From assembly GCA_036403815.1 (NCBI GenBank), contig DASWQH010000009.1:1-64000 (forward strand): a stretch of DNA of 64,000 nucleotides. The letters run 5' to 3'. Position numbers and translations under genes: made by a program. This document shows, piece by piece, positions 1-9,132 of this stretch (position 1 is the stretch's first letter; each line of letters starts with the position of its first letter). The notes under the pieces are model-generated. The model was given only the letters and a program-made list of their open reading frames with translations, was not told the DNA's origin and did no database searches. Source of the stretch: JACVRN01 sp036403815. Its GTDB lineage: Bacteria > Acidobacteriota > Blastocatellia > Pyrinomonadales > Pyrinomonadaceae.

Positions 1-2
1 TG

Positions 3-119
3 CGGCGTTACTTGTGGAGCCATGCCTATTTTTCCATGTCGGGTAAGAAAGCCGACATGATAAAAGTCCCGCGCTCATTACTAGAGCGCCTGACGGATAC
101 GCTGTGCTATGCAGCGTAA
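3..119 (+). CDS. possible C-terminal end of an upstream gene (partial)
   Basis: A frame open from the left edge of the window reads 38 codons and stops at TAA 117-119. The last residues (IKVPRSLLERLTDTLCYAA) look like ordinary protein sequence, but I do not recognise a family and the start lies outside the window. It would end 34 bases before the histidine kinase. This is weak support; the open frame could be chance. Confidence 0.25.
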   Translation, partial: RRYLWSHAYFSMSGKKADMIKVPRSLLERLTDTLCYAA

Positions 120-153
120 ATGGATAAAGTCCAGCTTAGAATAGAGGCTCGAT

Positions 154-1731
154 ATGTTAGCCCTAAAGAAAGAGACAGTCTGGCAGTACGGTCTGGCTAT
201 AGGCGTATTCGGTCTGGCCCTGCTGTTCACTCACTTGCTGTGGCCGTTGATTACGCCATCGGCAACTATACTTTTCTACGCCGCCATTATGGTGGCCGCG
301 TATTATGGCGGCCTGGGGCCGGGATTACTCGCCTCTGCGCTCTCCACGCTCGCGTTCGACTACTTCTTTATACCTCCTTATAACATGCTCGAATTGAGCA
401 CCTCCAATGTTGTAAGGGCCGGTATCTTTATGCTCGTCGCCGTAATGATTAGCTGGCTTAACGCTACGCGTAAGCGTTTGATGGATAATATCAGGGAGCG
501 CGATTTGGAGCGTGAGGAGTTGCTTAAACGCATCAGCGGTTTTAATGATGAATTGCAGCAGAAAGTAGAGATTGCCATCGGGGAACTCTCATCGGCTAAC
601 GAAGCGCTCCGACGTGAAATCTCGCGCCATCTGGAGACGGAGAAGACGCTCAACGGCCAGCAGGAGCGTTTTGAGTTCGTAGCCCGCGCCACCAACGACA
701 TAATCTACGATTGGGATGTTGCCTCCGATCTGGTGTGGTTCAATGAAGCCGCAGAATCCATTCTGGGGCATCCGGGCGGTAAAGTTTCGGAGGCCAAAGA
801 AAGATGGCTTAAGCTAGTCCACCAGCAGGATAGAAAGTGGCTTGAAAAAAAGTTTCAGACATTCCTCGAAACAGAGCAGCAGTTATGGTCTGCGGAATAC
901 CGCTTTCGCCGACCTGAAGGCTCCTACGCGACGCTCCACGACCAGGCTTATATGATTTATGACGAAGAAGGCATCCCGCGCCGTTTCGTAGGCACGATCT
1001 CTGACATCTCGGCCCGTGTGCAGGCCGAAGATGCCCGCAAGAAGTTACTGCAAAGCGTGGTGGCGGCGCATGAAGAGGAGCGAAAACGGGTCGCGCGCGA
1101 GCTGCATGACCAGTTAAGCCAGCAACTGATCTCCATGAATCTCGGCCTGGAATTTCTCAAAGGCTACCAATTATTACCTGATGAAGCTCTTGAGAGGGTG
1201 AAGAGCTTACAGGATATTCTTGATGCACTGTCGCAGGAAGTAACTCGCATCGAACATAATCTTCATCCGGCGGCGCTTGAAGGGGCACAACTGCATGAGG
1301 CTCTTCAGGATTATGGAGAGCAGTGGTCGGAGCAGACCGGGATTTCTCTAAGCTCGGATTTTAATGTGAATGAAGAGGAGCTGTCGCTGCCCGTTAAGAC
1401 CTGCCTTTACCGCATCGTGCAGGAATCTTTAACGAACATTTACAAGCATGCCTGCGCCACTAAAGTAGGCGTCACCCTGAAGCAGCTAGACAGGGAACTG
1501 ATTCTGGTCGTTGAGGACGATGGGATCGGGCTTGATTTAATTGAATCGCCGGAATCATTTAGTAAAAACGGCGGGCTGGGCATGAGGAGCATACGGGAAC
1601 GTGTCGAAATACTGGGAGGTTGTTTTGAGATCGAATCTAATCCGGGAAAAGGAACATCCCTTTTCACGCGTCTGCCTATAGAAAATGAGGAGAATGGAAA
1701 TGGAAAAGCTAAAGATTTTACTAGCGGATGA
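154..1731 (+). CDS. membrane-bound PAS sensor histidine kinase (NarX/DegS-like, HisKA_3)
   Basis: Sensor kinase of a two-component pair, expected in the inner membrane. The first ~100 residues hold several hydrophobic helices with the KdpD-like DUF4118 pattern (YYGGLGPGLLASALSTLAFDYFF). A coiled segment (~105-165) leads to a PAS fold (~170-290; FVARATNDIIYDWD), then a HisKA_3 dimerisation helix with ARELHDQLSQQL (H318 is the expected phosphoacceptor), and a HATPase_c domain (N box ESLTNIYKHA, G1 box VEDDGIGLD, G2 box NGGLGMRSIRERV). ATG 154 has an AGAGG six or seven bases upstream. The stop lies inside the next gene, a response regulator, so the two are co-translated and very probably cognate. 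The sensed signal cannot be told from sequence. Confidence 0.92.
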   Translation: MLALKKETVWQYGLAIGVFGLALLFTHLLWPLITPSATILFYAAIMVAAYYGGLGPGLLASALSTLAFDYFFIPPYNMLELSTSNVVRAGIFMLVAVMISWLNATRKRLMDNIRERDLEREELLKRISGFNDELQQKVEIAIGELSSANEALRREISRHLETEKTLNGQQERFEFVARATNDIIYDWDVASDLVWFNEAAESILGHPGGKVSEAKERWLKLVHQQDRKWLEKKFQTFLETEQQLWSAEYRFRRPEGSYATLHDQAYMIYDEEGIPRRFVGTISDISARVQAEDARKKLLQSVVAAHEEERKRVARELHDQLSQQLISMNLGLEFLKGYQLLPDEALERVKSLQDILDALSQEVTRIEHNLHPAALEGAQLHEALQDYGEQWSEQTGISLSSDFNVNEEELSLPVKTCLYRIVQESLTNIYKHACATKVGVTLKQLDRELILVVEDDGIGLDLIESPESFSKNGGLGMRSIRERVEILGGCFEIESNPGKGTSLFTRLPIENEENGNGKAKDFTSG

Positions 1732-2365
1732 TCATAATCTTATCTGCGCGGGGCTGGCAGCGCTCATCGATAGAGAGAGCGATATGGAGGTTGTAGGCCA
1801 GGCTAGAAACGGAAATGAGGCTTTGCAGAAAGCCCATGAGCTTCATCCTGACCTGATCATCATGGACATCAATATGCCTGAACTTGGCGGCATCGAGGCC
1901 GCCGCTCTAATAAATGAGAAATGCCCGGAGGTAAGAGTCCTGGCGCTCTCCGTGCATGAAGACAAATATCATCTGCGTAAAGTCCTGCGCGAAGGAGCGG
2001 CAGGGTACTTGCCGAAACGTGCAGCCGTCTCGGAGTTGATTCAAGCCATACGCACGGTAGCTTCGGGCGGCATCTATATTCATCCCTCGCTGGCTAAGGG
2101 GCTGGTCTCACTGCTCTCGGATAACGCAACTCAGGCGCATGGTAATGGCAGGAATGGGATTCAGAAAGAGTTGAGCGAAAGAGAGAAGGATGTGCTGAGG
2201 CTGCTCGCATTGGGCTACAGCAACAAGGAGATTGCGGCGCGACTTAAGGTCGGCATCAAATCGGTGGATACCTACAAGACGCGGTTCATGGAGAAGCTGG
2301 GATTGAAGAATCGGGTTGAGATAGTCCAGTACGCAAAGCGTCAAGGGCTGATGGATGATAATTGA
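1700..2365 (+). CDS. NarL/FixJ-family response regulator
   Basis: DNA-binding output partner of the preceding kinase. The N-terminal receiver domain starts KILLADDH (acidic pair) and carries the phosphoacceptor in IIMDINMP (D56), a conserved T/S position (ALSVHED) and a K (LPKRA). A LuxR-type HTH occupies ~150-210 (LSEREKDVLRLLALGYSNKEIA). I chose ATG 1700: GAGGAG at 1687-1692 sits 7 bases upstream and the receiver begins at once; ATGs at 1685 and 1694 are in frame but either carry the Shine-Dalgarno inside the gene or place it too close. The start overlaps the kinase gene by 32 bases. Confidence 0.93.
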   Translation: MEKLKILLADDHNLICAGLAALIDRESDMEVVGQARNGNEALQKAHELHPDLIIMDINMPELGGIEAAALINEKCPEVRVLALSVHEDKYHLRKVLREGAAGYLPKRAAVSELIQAIRTVASGGIYIHPSLAKGLVSLLSDNATQAHGNGRNGIQKELSEREKDVLRLLALGYSNKEIAARLKVGIKSVDTYKTRFMEKLGLKNRVEIVQYAKRQGLMDDN

Positions 2366-2417
2366 CTTAGCCAAACGGCTCAAAGAGCGACGGCCTAGTC
2401 GTGAGTCATATATCTTT

Positions 2418-3623
2418 TCACCCCTGCAAAATTTCACGGTAATAGGTCAGTAGAGACTCGACCGTTTTCTCCGGTGAAAATTCGAGCGATTTTTGTCGCG
2501 CCGCGTGACCGATCTCCTGTAGCTTGGGGTACTCCCAGGCGCGTATAATTTTTTCAGCTAATGCATCCACATTATTGGGCGGGACTAGAAATCCCGTTTC
2601 TCCGTCGCTGATTAATTCATCAAAACTCGCGCCTGAAGTTCCGATTACAGCTTTACCCAGAGCCATCGCTTCCAGACATGCGTTCGGGAAGTTGTCTATC
2701 AATGATGGAAGGACGACTAAATGTGCTCCGGCAACGACGGGATAGAGCTGGCGGTGCGGCAATTCTTCCAGCAGGATCAGACGCTCTTTCGAGCTGCCGC
2801 TGAAGGAGCGCGCATAATCTGCCATTGATGGAGCCAGGCGAGATTTCGTGTCACGACCGACGAGAGCCACGCAGGCGTCCGGGTATTGCGACAGAAAGCG
2901 GGGCAGAGCTTGAGCCAGAATGTGAAAGCCCTTGAGCAGCTCAAAGCGACCGAAGAACAGCAGGTACTTCTTGCCTTTCAGTAGCCGGTTATAAACGGAA
3001 TCATCCCAGTCTTCTGTTTCTATATAAAACGGCGTGCGAATTACCCGCACGCTACTTAGACCAAGCTCTTTCGATAATATTTGTTGGAGGTTATAGCTGG
3101 GGGCATAAATATGGGGGCTGAACCGAAATTGCACACGCTCTAACAACACCAGGGCCTTAGCGTCCAGATTCCGTTCCATTCCGTTCAACTCGCTCCAGAC
3201 GGGTTGGAACCACGAAGCGCGCAAGACGTGCGGCAGGCGCAGCAGTAGAATCGAGAACAGGCCGCAATAAGAAGCATTAGGGAACTGAACCAGATGGAAA
3301 GGGCGCTCGGCGTTGAGCTTTTTCAGCTTGCGATAGACTTGAGAACTCAAACCCAACAAGTGCATGGTGTTTGTCAGGCGATACCTGGTCAGGCGATTTA
3401 ACTGTAGCCAAGCTTTGCCGAATCCTACGCGATGGACTGTGATGCCCTCGTACACAAACTCATCTTGATCTATCTCCGATTTAGTGAGGACGTGTATCTC
3501 ATGCCCACGCGCCGCGAGCGCTTTCGCTATTCTATGTATAGATTTGGCTATGCCGCTATCGAAATACTTTTCCGTGACGTAATCCGGTGTTGCAAACGCG
3601 ATTCTTAAGGTCTTCGGATGCAT
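2418..3623 (-). CDS. GT4-family glycosyltransferase
   Basis: Predicted retaining glycosyltransferase of the GT-B fold, acting at the cytoplasmic membrane in surface-polysaccharide assembly. The N-terminal Rossmann half opens RIAFATPDYVTEKYFDSGIA with a SGIAKSIHRIAKALAARGHEIHVLT helix; the C-terminal half has YLLFFGRFELLKGFHILAQAL and the nucleotide-sugar EX7E region LPSLIDNFPNACLEAMALGKAVIGT. At 401 residues it is of normal family length. It is the last gene of a minus-strand run of four glycosyltransferases. Donor and acceptor cannot be assigned. Confidence 0.9.
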   Translation of the reverse strand: MHPKTLRIAFATPDYVTEKYFDSGIAKSIHRIAKALAARGHEIHVLTKSEIDQDEFVYEGITVHRVGFGKAWLQLNRLTRYRLTNTMHLLGLSSQVYRKLKKLNAERPFHLVQFPNASYCGLFSILLLRLPHVLRASWFQPVWSELNGMERNLDAKALVLLERVQFRFSPHIYAPSYNLQQILSKELGLSSVRVIRTPFYIETEDWDDSVYNRLLKGKKYLLFFGRFELLKGFHILAQALPRFLSQYPDACVALVGRDTKSRLAPSMADYARSFSGSSKERLILLEELPHRQLYPVVAGAHLVVLPSLIDNFPNACLEAMALGKAVIGTSGASFDELISDGETGFLVPPNNVDALAEKIIRAWEYPKLQEIGHAARQKSLEFSPEKTVESLLTYYREILQG

Positions 3624-3681
3624 CCAGACGCCACCTTAATCTCTCTTTAGTCTCGCTCTTCGTGACGGTCGGTATTGCGGA

Positions 3682-4968
3682 TTAAACGGCAAAGAATTTT
3701 TCACGCGCCCACGGATGCCACTCGAAATCTTTCAATCGTACAGGCTGGTCTGAAGATTCCTTCGCAGCCACCCTTCCATAGGTACTGAGCAGAATGGGCA
3801 GCACCGCTTCCGGCGAAAAAAGCTTCTCATAGCGCTCCCGCGCAGCCTGCCCCATGCGCAGCCGCAACTCTCTATCTTCAGCCAGCCGTATGATGGCTTC
3901 GGCCAACGCCGCGACATCGCCGGGCGAGATGAGAATGCCCGAATCCGGCGTAACGACATCGGGTATGCCGCCCACAGCAGAGGCTATAATCGGCACCCCG
4001 TGGGACATAGCTTCGACGATGCTGTTGGGCGTGCCCTCGGTCAGGGATGGCAACGCGAAAATATCCATGCCCTCCATAAAGCCACGCCGCTCTTCGGGAC
4101 TGGTGTAAACGCCGCTGAACTCGCAACGTGAAAAAATGCCGAGCGCGCGGGCATGCGCCTTGAATTTCTGTTCCAGTGAGCCTTCACCGGCGATCATTAA
4201 GCGAAGCCCACGGCAGACACGGCTGGCAACGGCGAAAGCTTCCAGCAGAGTCATGGGGCCTTTCAGGTGTTCGATGCGTGCGGCGAAGCCAAGGTGTATG
4301 TCCGTCGAAGCAGCGCGTGATGCAGAGAGGCGCACCTCGCTAAAATCATCCGTGATGAGCGGGAGGACTGACACTCTTTTTAAGTGTGGCAATCTCTCCT
4401 GAAACTGCTGCAAGAGCAGCGGCGAAAGCGCCGCAACCTCCGAGCAGAGCGGGAGTACTGTAGAGAATTGCTCGTAGTAAGATTCAAAACCCGGCGGGTG
4501 ATACGGGATACCGACCTCTTGATAAATGACCGGAATGCCTGCGTCATGCGCAGCCTTAATCATGACCATCGCTGCGGGGTCGGGCGTCAACACGTGAATG
4601 ATGTCGGCGCGTGACTGCTTCAAAGAATCCAGACACTGCTGGTGATACCTGGAAGCAATTGTAGTGCTAATCTTTCGCGCCTTATTTCGCAGAAATCGTT
4701 GTGATGAGGGGATGGCGCGCAGCAGCTTCATCGCAATCTTTCTTCCAGCCCCAAGGGATGTGCTGACGGAGTTGGAAGCGACGGTGCGCACCGGCACGCC
4801 CGCTTCATGAAGACGCATATAGTAATGATCGCGCGGCAGGTGCGGGTAAAGTAAGAGCACGGAGACGGCATGCCCCAGCCTTTGCAATTGGGTGGCGTAA
4901 TTAACCAGAATCTCGTCCGCGCCGCTAATCGGCCCCATGAATTGCCCTTTGCAAAGAATGATTCTCAT
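3682..4968 (-). CDS. GT4-family glycosyltransferase
   Basis: Second GT-B enzyme of the cluster (428 residues). The N terminus has the GT4 glycine-rich acceptor pattern (GPISGADEILVNYATQLQRLGH), then HVLTPDPAAMVMIKAAHDAGIP; the C-terminal half has LGFAARIEHLKGPMTLLEAF and the EX7E-type donor site LPSLTEGTPNSIVEAMSHGVP followed by a long C-terminal helix. It lies 15 bases after the upstream GT2 gene and 58 bases before the other GT4 gene on the same strand, consistent with one transcript. Substrate unknown. Confidence 0.9.
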   Translation of the reverse strand: MRIILCKGQFMGPISGADEILVNYATQLQRLGHAVSVLLLYPHLPRDHYYMRLHEAGVPVRTVASNSVSTSLGAGRKIAMKLLRAIPSSQRFLRNKARKISTTIASRYHQQCLDSLKQSRADIIHVLTPDPAAMVMIKAAHDAGIPVIYQEVGIPYHPPGFESYYEQFSTVLPLCSEVAALSPLLLQQFQERLPHLKRVSVLPLITDDFSEVRLSASRAASTDIHLGFAARIEHLKGPMTLLEAFAVASRVCRGLRLMIAGEGSLEQKFKAHARALGIFSRCEFSGVYTSPEERRGFMEGMDIFALPSLTEGTPNSIVEAMSHGVPIIASAVGGIPDVVTPDSGILISPGDVAALAEAIIRLAEDRELRLRMGQAARERYEKLFSPEAVLPILLSTYGRVAAKESSDQPVRLKDFEWHPWAREKFFAV

Positions 4969-4983
4969 CGCTTTCGCCCGGAG

Positions 4984-5946
4984 TTACCTTTGTACGGAGC
5001 GGTTCGTGCCATCTCCCTGCGCCCCCTTGTCTCTAGCCTTGCTCCACAGGAATCGAATGGAAGAAGGGCTTACGCTTGCGCGCACGAGTCCCAAAGGGTG
5101 CAGGCGTACGGCGGCGAGGATGTTTTTCTGCGCGCGAAGGAATTGATGATGACTGAGAGCGCGCATTGTTTCAACTGCCAGATGCCCCGCCATGTTTTTC
5201 GAGAATCGCCGCCGGGCATCCAGCCTGGCGTTGATGGAAGCCTTTGTCGCTCGCGGCAGTCGAAGCCATTTCTTTCTGAACTGGCGCGTCGCTTTTGCAA
5301 CCAGTTGGTCTGCACGGGAAGTGCCTTGACCCGAAGCAGGCGTCGATTTGCGCCAGATCATGGCTGGCTGTTCCAATACCATGACAGGGTATAGAGAGGC
5401 AATGCGAATCCATAAATCCCAATCGTCAATTCCCGGTATGGATTCATCCAGCAGCCCTACGCGGAACAGACAGGAGCGGCGGAAAAGGGCTGTCCCGCAC
5501 GGGATGAAATTCTGTCCCAGCAGTTCCCAGAAGACATCTCCCTGCGGGCAACGCCTTGGATAGAAATCGCTCGTCGCGATGCCGTCTTGGTCTGCAATCA
5601 ATGCCTGACTGTAAATCAAGCCTGCTTCGGGGGCGGAGGCTAAAGCCTCAATCTGTAAATCGAGAGACCCGGCGAGCCGCGTGTCATCATCATCCAGAAA
5701 GCTGATGTAATCTCCTTTGCTCTTTAGTATCCCGATGTTGCGTGCTCCGGCCACCATCTGGTTGCGCGCGACACGAATATAATGAATTCCTTGAATGCTA
5801 CGGCAGACAGCGGCAGTCTCGCCAGTCGAAGCGTCATCGACGACAATCACCTCAACAGCTGTTGCGGCAGCGCGGGCGCTCTCAATTGCGCGCGGAAGCA
5901 TATGAGGTCTGTCATGGCTGGTGATGATAATACTGGCAATCGGCAT
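4984..5946 (-). CDS. GT2-family glycosyltransferase
   Basis: Inverting GT-A glycosyltransferase. The N-terminal nucleotide-binding part reads MPIASIIITSHDRPHMLPRA, VEVIVVDDAS and a DXD-type metal site in YISFLDDDDTRLAGS; the C-terminal part has ESIPGIDDWDLWIRIA, the usual GT2 acceptor region. A longer in-frame ATG at 5994 exists, but I chose 5946 because it aligns with the start of the neighbouring paralogue (MPQVSVIIPTHSRPH); neither has a clear ribosome site. This and the 6255-7214 gene are tandem paralogues with near-identical block order, suggesting duplication. Sugar specificity unknown. Confidence 0.87.
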   Translation of the reverse strand: MPIASIIITSHDRPHMLPRAIESARAAATAVEVIVVDDASTGETAAVCRSIQGIHYIRVARNQMVAGARNIGILKSKGDYISFLDDDDTRLAGSLDLQIEALASAPEAGLIYSQALIADQDGIATSDFYPRRCPQGDVFWELLGQNFIPCGTALFRRSCLFRVGLLDESIPGIDDWDLWIRIASLYPVMVLEQPAMIWRKSTPASGQGTSRADQLVAKATRQFRKKWLRLPRATKASINARLDARRRFSKNMAGHLAVETMRALSHHQFLRAQKNILAAVRLHPLGLVRASVSPSSIRFLWSKARDKGAQGDGTNRSVQR

Positions 5947-6046
5947 ATAAGTTTCGGCAGTTGCGCTCCCAACAAAGGTCACGGCACCGGACATTTGATG
6001 TAAGAAGCCGTTTAAGAATTCAATCGTGTGCGCCGAAGGCGCAGCC

Positions 6047-6213
6047 AGAAGGTAGCCAGAGGCTGAGGCGGACGCGAGGCCACCTCAGCCTCTGGTCAGA
6101 GTGTAGCAATCATTCGCGCCCTGAAGGGAGCGCGTAGATTCTATGCGCCTCTTTCAGGGCGCGTGACCTTAAACTCGCTTCAGTTCCAGACGTTGCACGT
6201 CTGGCTACCTTCT
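6047..6213. repeat. nested inverted-repeat element between GT2 genes
   Basis: The gap between the two GT2 genes holds an outer 14-bp perfect inverted repeat (AGAAGGTAGCCAGA 6047-6060 against 6200-6213) enclosing a 13-bp perfect inverted repeat (6056-6068 / 6083-6095, 14-base loop), an 11-bp one (6115-6125 / 6153-6163) and a 7-bp one (6186-6192 / 6198-6204). The transcript would fold into a cruciform-like set of hairpins. It resembles a REP/MITE-type intergenic element and might also modulate expression between the two genes. No T-run typical of a terminator follows. Confidence 0.6.
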
Positions 6214-6254
6214 CGTCGCCGCTCGCGCAGTGGTAAAGAGTCTTCATACAGCTT

Positions 6255-7214
6255 CTAAAGGTGAAGTTTATCCCCACCTTCCTGACGAGGTGCCTCTAAT
6301 GCCTCGCGCTTGAGAAACCTCAACGCCAGCTTTTTATAGGCTGCGGGACGCAAAGCGCGAAACGGGTTCAACTGTAAGGCCGCCAGAACATTCGAGTAGC
6401 TGAACATGTACGCACCCTCACGCACGCTGCGCATTGCGTTCCAGAGTAAAGTATCTGCAATGCGGTTGACGGCTCGCCGCCGGACTTCTCTAATCTTGCT
6501 TGCAGGGGCGGCTCCGGCTCTGGGCAAACGAAATAGCTGCAACTGATGACGCGCTGCTCTGGTAAGATAGCGCGCCTGGGCGGACGAGCCTTGCTTTGAG
6601 GATGGCGTTGGCTTTCTATAAATACTCACGGGCTGGTCTAAAACAACGACCGGGTACAGTTCCGCGATGCGCACAAAAATATCCCAATCGTCCAGACCCG
6701 GCAAACTGCTCCGAAGCAGTCCGACGCTTGCGAAACATTCTTTGCGAATCACAACTGAGATGGGCAAGACAGGGAAAGCGAGTTCAAGTAGTTCCCAGAA
6801 GATGTCTCCGCCGGTAGATTGAGGCGCTGAAACTTCCCCCGTCAGTTGACCATCCTGATCGGCCATCAACATCGCCCCGCAAACGAAGCCTGCTGCTTTG
6901 TCGGCCATCAGCGCCTCGACTTGCAGGTCAAGCGACCCCGGCAAACGAAGATCGTCGTCATCCAGAAACGCTATGTAATCAGCCGAACTTGCCAGAATGC
7001 CAACATTGCGTGCCCCTGCCACGCCCTGGTTCAAGTCCAGTCGAATATATTTAATGCCTCCAATGGCCTTGCACACCCGCGCGGTCGTATCGCTGGAAGC
7101 ATCATCAACCACAATAACCTCTACATCGGAGCCAGCTCTACGGGCGCTTTCAATTGCACGAGGCAGCAAGTGCGGGCGGCTGTGCGTGGGGATGATAACG
7201 CTGACCTGCGGCAT
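6255..7214 (-). CDS. GT2-family glycosyltransferase
   Basis: First gene of the minus-strand glycosyltransferase run, paralogue of the 4984-5946 gene. GT-A fold markers in order: MPQVSVIIPTHSRPHLLPRA, VEVIVVDDASSDT, the metal-binding YIAFLDDDDLRLPGS, and SLPGLDDWDIFVRIAELYP in the acceptor half. The tail is basic with little secondary-domain signal. It starts 114 bases from the divergently transcribed exporter gene, so promoters for the glycosyltransferases and the ABC exporter probably share that gap (7215-7328). Likely adds a sugar to the polysaccharide that the exporter moves. Confidence 0.88.
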   Translation of the reverse strand: MPQVSVIIPTHSRPHLLPRAIESARRAGSDVEVIVVDDASSDTTARVCKAIGGIKYIRLDLNQGVAGARNVGILASSADYIAFLDDDDLRLPGSLDLQVEALMADKAAGFVCGAMLMADQDGQLTGEVSAPQSTGGDIFWELLELAFPVLPISVVIRKECFASVGLLRSSLPGLDDWDIFVRIAELYPVVVLDQPVSIYRKPTPSSKQGSSAQARYLTRAARHQLQLFRLPRAGAAPASKIREVRRRAVNRIADTLLWNAMRSVREGAYMFSYSNVLAALQLNPFRALRPAAYKKLALRFLKREALEAPRQEGGDKLHL

Positions 7215-7328
7215 ACTGCCTTTCTATCTCCCAAGTGGCTCTGTGTTTAATAGTTGATCTTGACGCGCTTGACTACTCGTCTATAAACTGCCATCGAATC
7301 TAAAAGCCGGGAAGAGAGCGGATAATCC

Positions 7329-8246
7329 TTGTCTCATTCAGCTTATAAGAAAAGCGTAGACATGCCAGCCGCTTCTTCCAACATGCGCTCATCCTCTACG
7401 GCACATGGTCTATCTATAGCTCTACCCCGTGAACCCTTACTCAAAATCAGGCCGAACAGGTCGTGGGCAGCGATTGACCTGCGAGAGGTCTGGGCGCACC
7501 GGGAAATCTTCTTCCTTCTGATCTGGCGTGACCTCAAGCTGCGTTACCGGCAGACCCTGTTAGGCGCTGCCTGGGTGATTCTTCAACCGCTCTTGATGAC
7601 TCTGGTCTTCACAGTCTTTTTCGGACTCATAGGTCATCCCCCTGTGAAGAACGTTCCCTATCCGCTCTTTGTATATGCAGGGCTTCTGCCCTGGACATTC
7701 TTCTCCACCGCCGTGCTCGGCAGCAGCTATAGCCTGATCTCGCAGGCCGACATGATCAGAAAAACCTACTTTCCGCGAGTGCTTCTTCCGGCGGCGGCTG
7801 TTGCCGTACGGCTGTCCGATTTTATCATCTCTTTAACGGCACTCATCTTTTTAATGATCTACTACGGCGTGTATCCGACAGCCTCCATCTTGTGGATGGC
7901 GCTGGTTGTACTGAATCTGTTCCTCTTCACCGTAGGGCTGGGGACGTGGCTTGCAGCCCTCAATATCAGGTACGAAGATGTAGGCACGGTGCTTCCAGTA
8001 TTACTGCAAATCTGGATGTTCGTCTCGCCCATCATCTACCCTTCGAGCTTAGTGCCACGTAGATGGACATGGCTCTATTATCTTAATCCGCTGGCCGGAA
8101 TCATCGAAGGCTTCCGCGCTTCGCTTTTCAATCTTGAGTTCAACCGGGCGAGTTTGCTCGTCTCTTTTCTGGTAACCATTTTCCTGCTCGTCCTTATCTC
8201 ATTTTCGTTCCGGCGTATGGAAGACGGATTCGCAGACATCATCTGA
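7329..8246 (+). CDS. wzm: Wzm-type polysaccharide ABC exporter permease
   Basis: ABC-2 type membrane subunit that moves lipid-linked polysaccharide across the inner membrane. A ~45-residue cytosolic lead is followed by the family signature REIFFLLIWRDLKLRYRQT and WVILQPLLMTLVFTVFF, then about six membrane helices; late LYYLNPLAGIIEGFRASLF is the typical loop of O-antigen/teichoic-acid permeases. The frame opens with TTG 7329 (AAGAGAG about nine bases upstream); ATG 7362 is an alternative start that removes 11 residues. The ATPase gene follows after 9 bases. Confidence 0.9.
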   Translation: MSHSAYKKSVDMPAASSNMRSSSTAHGLSIALPREPLLKIRPNRSWAAIDLREVWAHREIFFLLIWRDLKLRYRQTLLGAAWVILQPLLMTLVFTVFFGLIGHPPVKNVPYPLFVYAGLLPWTFFSTAVLGSSYSLISQADMIRKTYFPRVLLPAAAVAVRLSDFIISLTALIFLMIYYGVYPTASILWMALVVLNLFLFTVGLGTWLAALNIRYEDVGTVLPVLLQIWMFVSPIIYPSSLVPRRWTWLYYLNPLAGIIEGFRASLFNLEFNRASLLVSFLVTIFLLVLISFSFRRMEDGFADII

Positions 8247-8255
8247 AGGTCTAGC

Positions 8256-9035
8256 ATGAGGCCAATCGTCCGAGTCAGGAATCTGAGCAAGCGCTACTCT
8301 TTGCTTAAACCGCGCGGCACACGCCAGACCCTGCGCCAGGCGTTCGTGGAAGCGTTGAAAGCGCCTGTGCGCCGCATTTCAAGACTCGGCATGCCAGAAG
8401 GCGAAGCCCTTTGGGCGCTGCGGGACATAAGCTTCGACGTGGAGCCGGGCGAAGTGGTGGGCGTCATAGGCCCCAACGGAGCGGGCAAGTCCACCCTGCT
8501 TAAAATCCTTTCGCGTATAACAAAGCCATCGACAGGCGAAATAGACCTCTACGGTCGAGTGGGCAGCCTGCTCAGCGTAGGGGCTGGCTTTCATCCTAAT
8601 CTAACGGGGCGCGAGAATATCTACTTTCACGGCAGCCTTCTGGGCATGCGTCGCGCGGAAATAAGGCGCAAGTTCGATGAGATAGTAGCTTTCGCAGAGG
8701 TGGAGCAATTCTTAGACACAGCCGTCAAGCATTATTCATCGGGCATGTATGTGCGCCTGGCCTTTGCCATCGCCGCCCATGCCGAGCCTGAAATCCTTCT
8801 GCTTGACGAAGTCGTCGCCATTGGCGATGACGCTTTCCAGAAAAAGTGTGTCCTGAAACTACTGGAGATGCCGCCCAAAGGCCATACAGTCTTCTTCGTT
8901 AGTCACAATTTAGCCATGATTCGGGACTTGTGCCATCGCGTGCTGCTGATCGAGTCCGGCCTGCTTTACCTGGACGCAGATGCCGCCTCTGTAATCGCCA
9001 AATATCTCGGAAGCGCTTCTCAACATAGATCGTAA
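8256..9035 (+). CDS. wzt: Wzt-type polysaccharide ABC exporter ATPase
   Basis: Nucleotide-binding subunit of the exporter. Walker A GPNGAGKST, Q-loop/Y-rich region typical of the family (SVGAGFHPNLTGRENIYFHG), signature HYSSGMYVRLAFAIA, Walker B EILLLDEVVAIGD, H-loop VSHN. An N-terminal extension (RNLSKRYSLLKPRGTRQTLRQ) matches the KpsT/Wzt/TagH branch. At 259 residues it lacks the C-terminal carbohydrate-binding domain of long Wzt proteins, so it probably does not check a terminal cap on the glycan. Pairs with the permease just upstream. Confidence 0.93.
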   Translation: MRPIVRVRNLSKRYSLLKPRGTRQTLRQAFVEALKAPVRRISRLGMPEGEALWALRDISFDVEPGEVVGVIGPNGAGKSTLLKILSRITKPSTGEIDLYGRVGSLLSVGAGFHPNLTGRENIYFHGSLLGMRRAEIRRKFDEIVAFAEVEQFLDTAVKHYSSGMYVRLAFAIAAHAEPEILLLDEVVAIGDDAFQKKCVLKLLEMPPKGHTVFFVSHNLAMIRDLCHRVLLIESGLLYLDADAASVIAKYLGSASQHRS

Positions 9036-9094
9036 GCGCATCATCCACAGCTTGAAAGCGTTCATGCGCAAAGCACTAGGGCATCCTTGAGGAT

Positions 9095-9132
9095 GAGTAA
9101 TGCCTGTAGATTTTACCTGACAGGCATTACTC
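9095..9132 (+). terminator. hairpin after the exporter genes, possible terminator
   Basis: A perfect 12-bp inverted repeat (GAGTAATGCCTG 9095-9106 with 9121-9132, 14-base loop) lies 59 bases after the ATPase stop. No T-run follows, so it is not a classical intrinsic terminator; it may be a mRNA-end stabiliser or a protein site. Confidence 0.4.
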
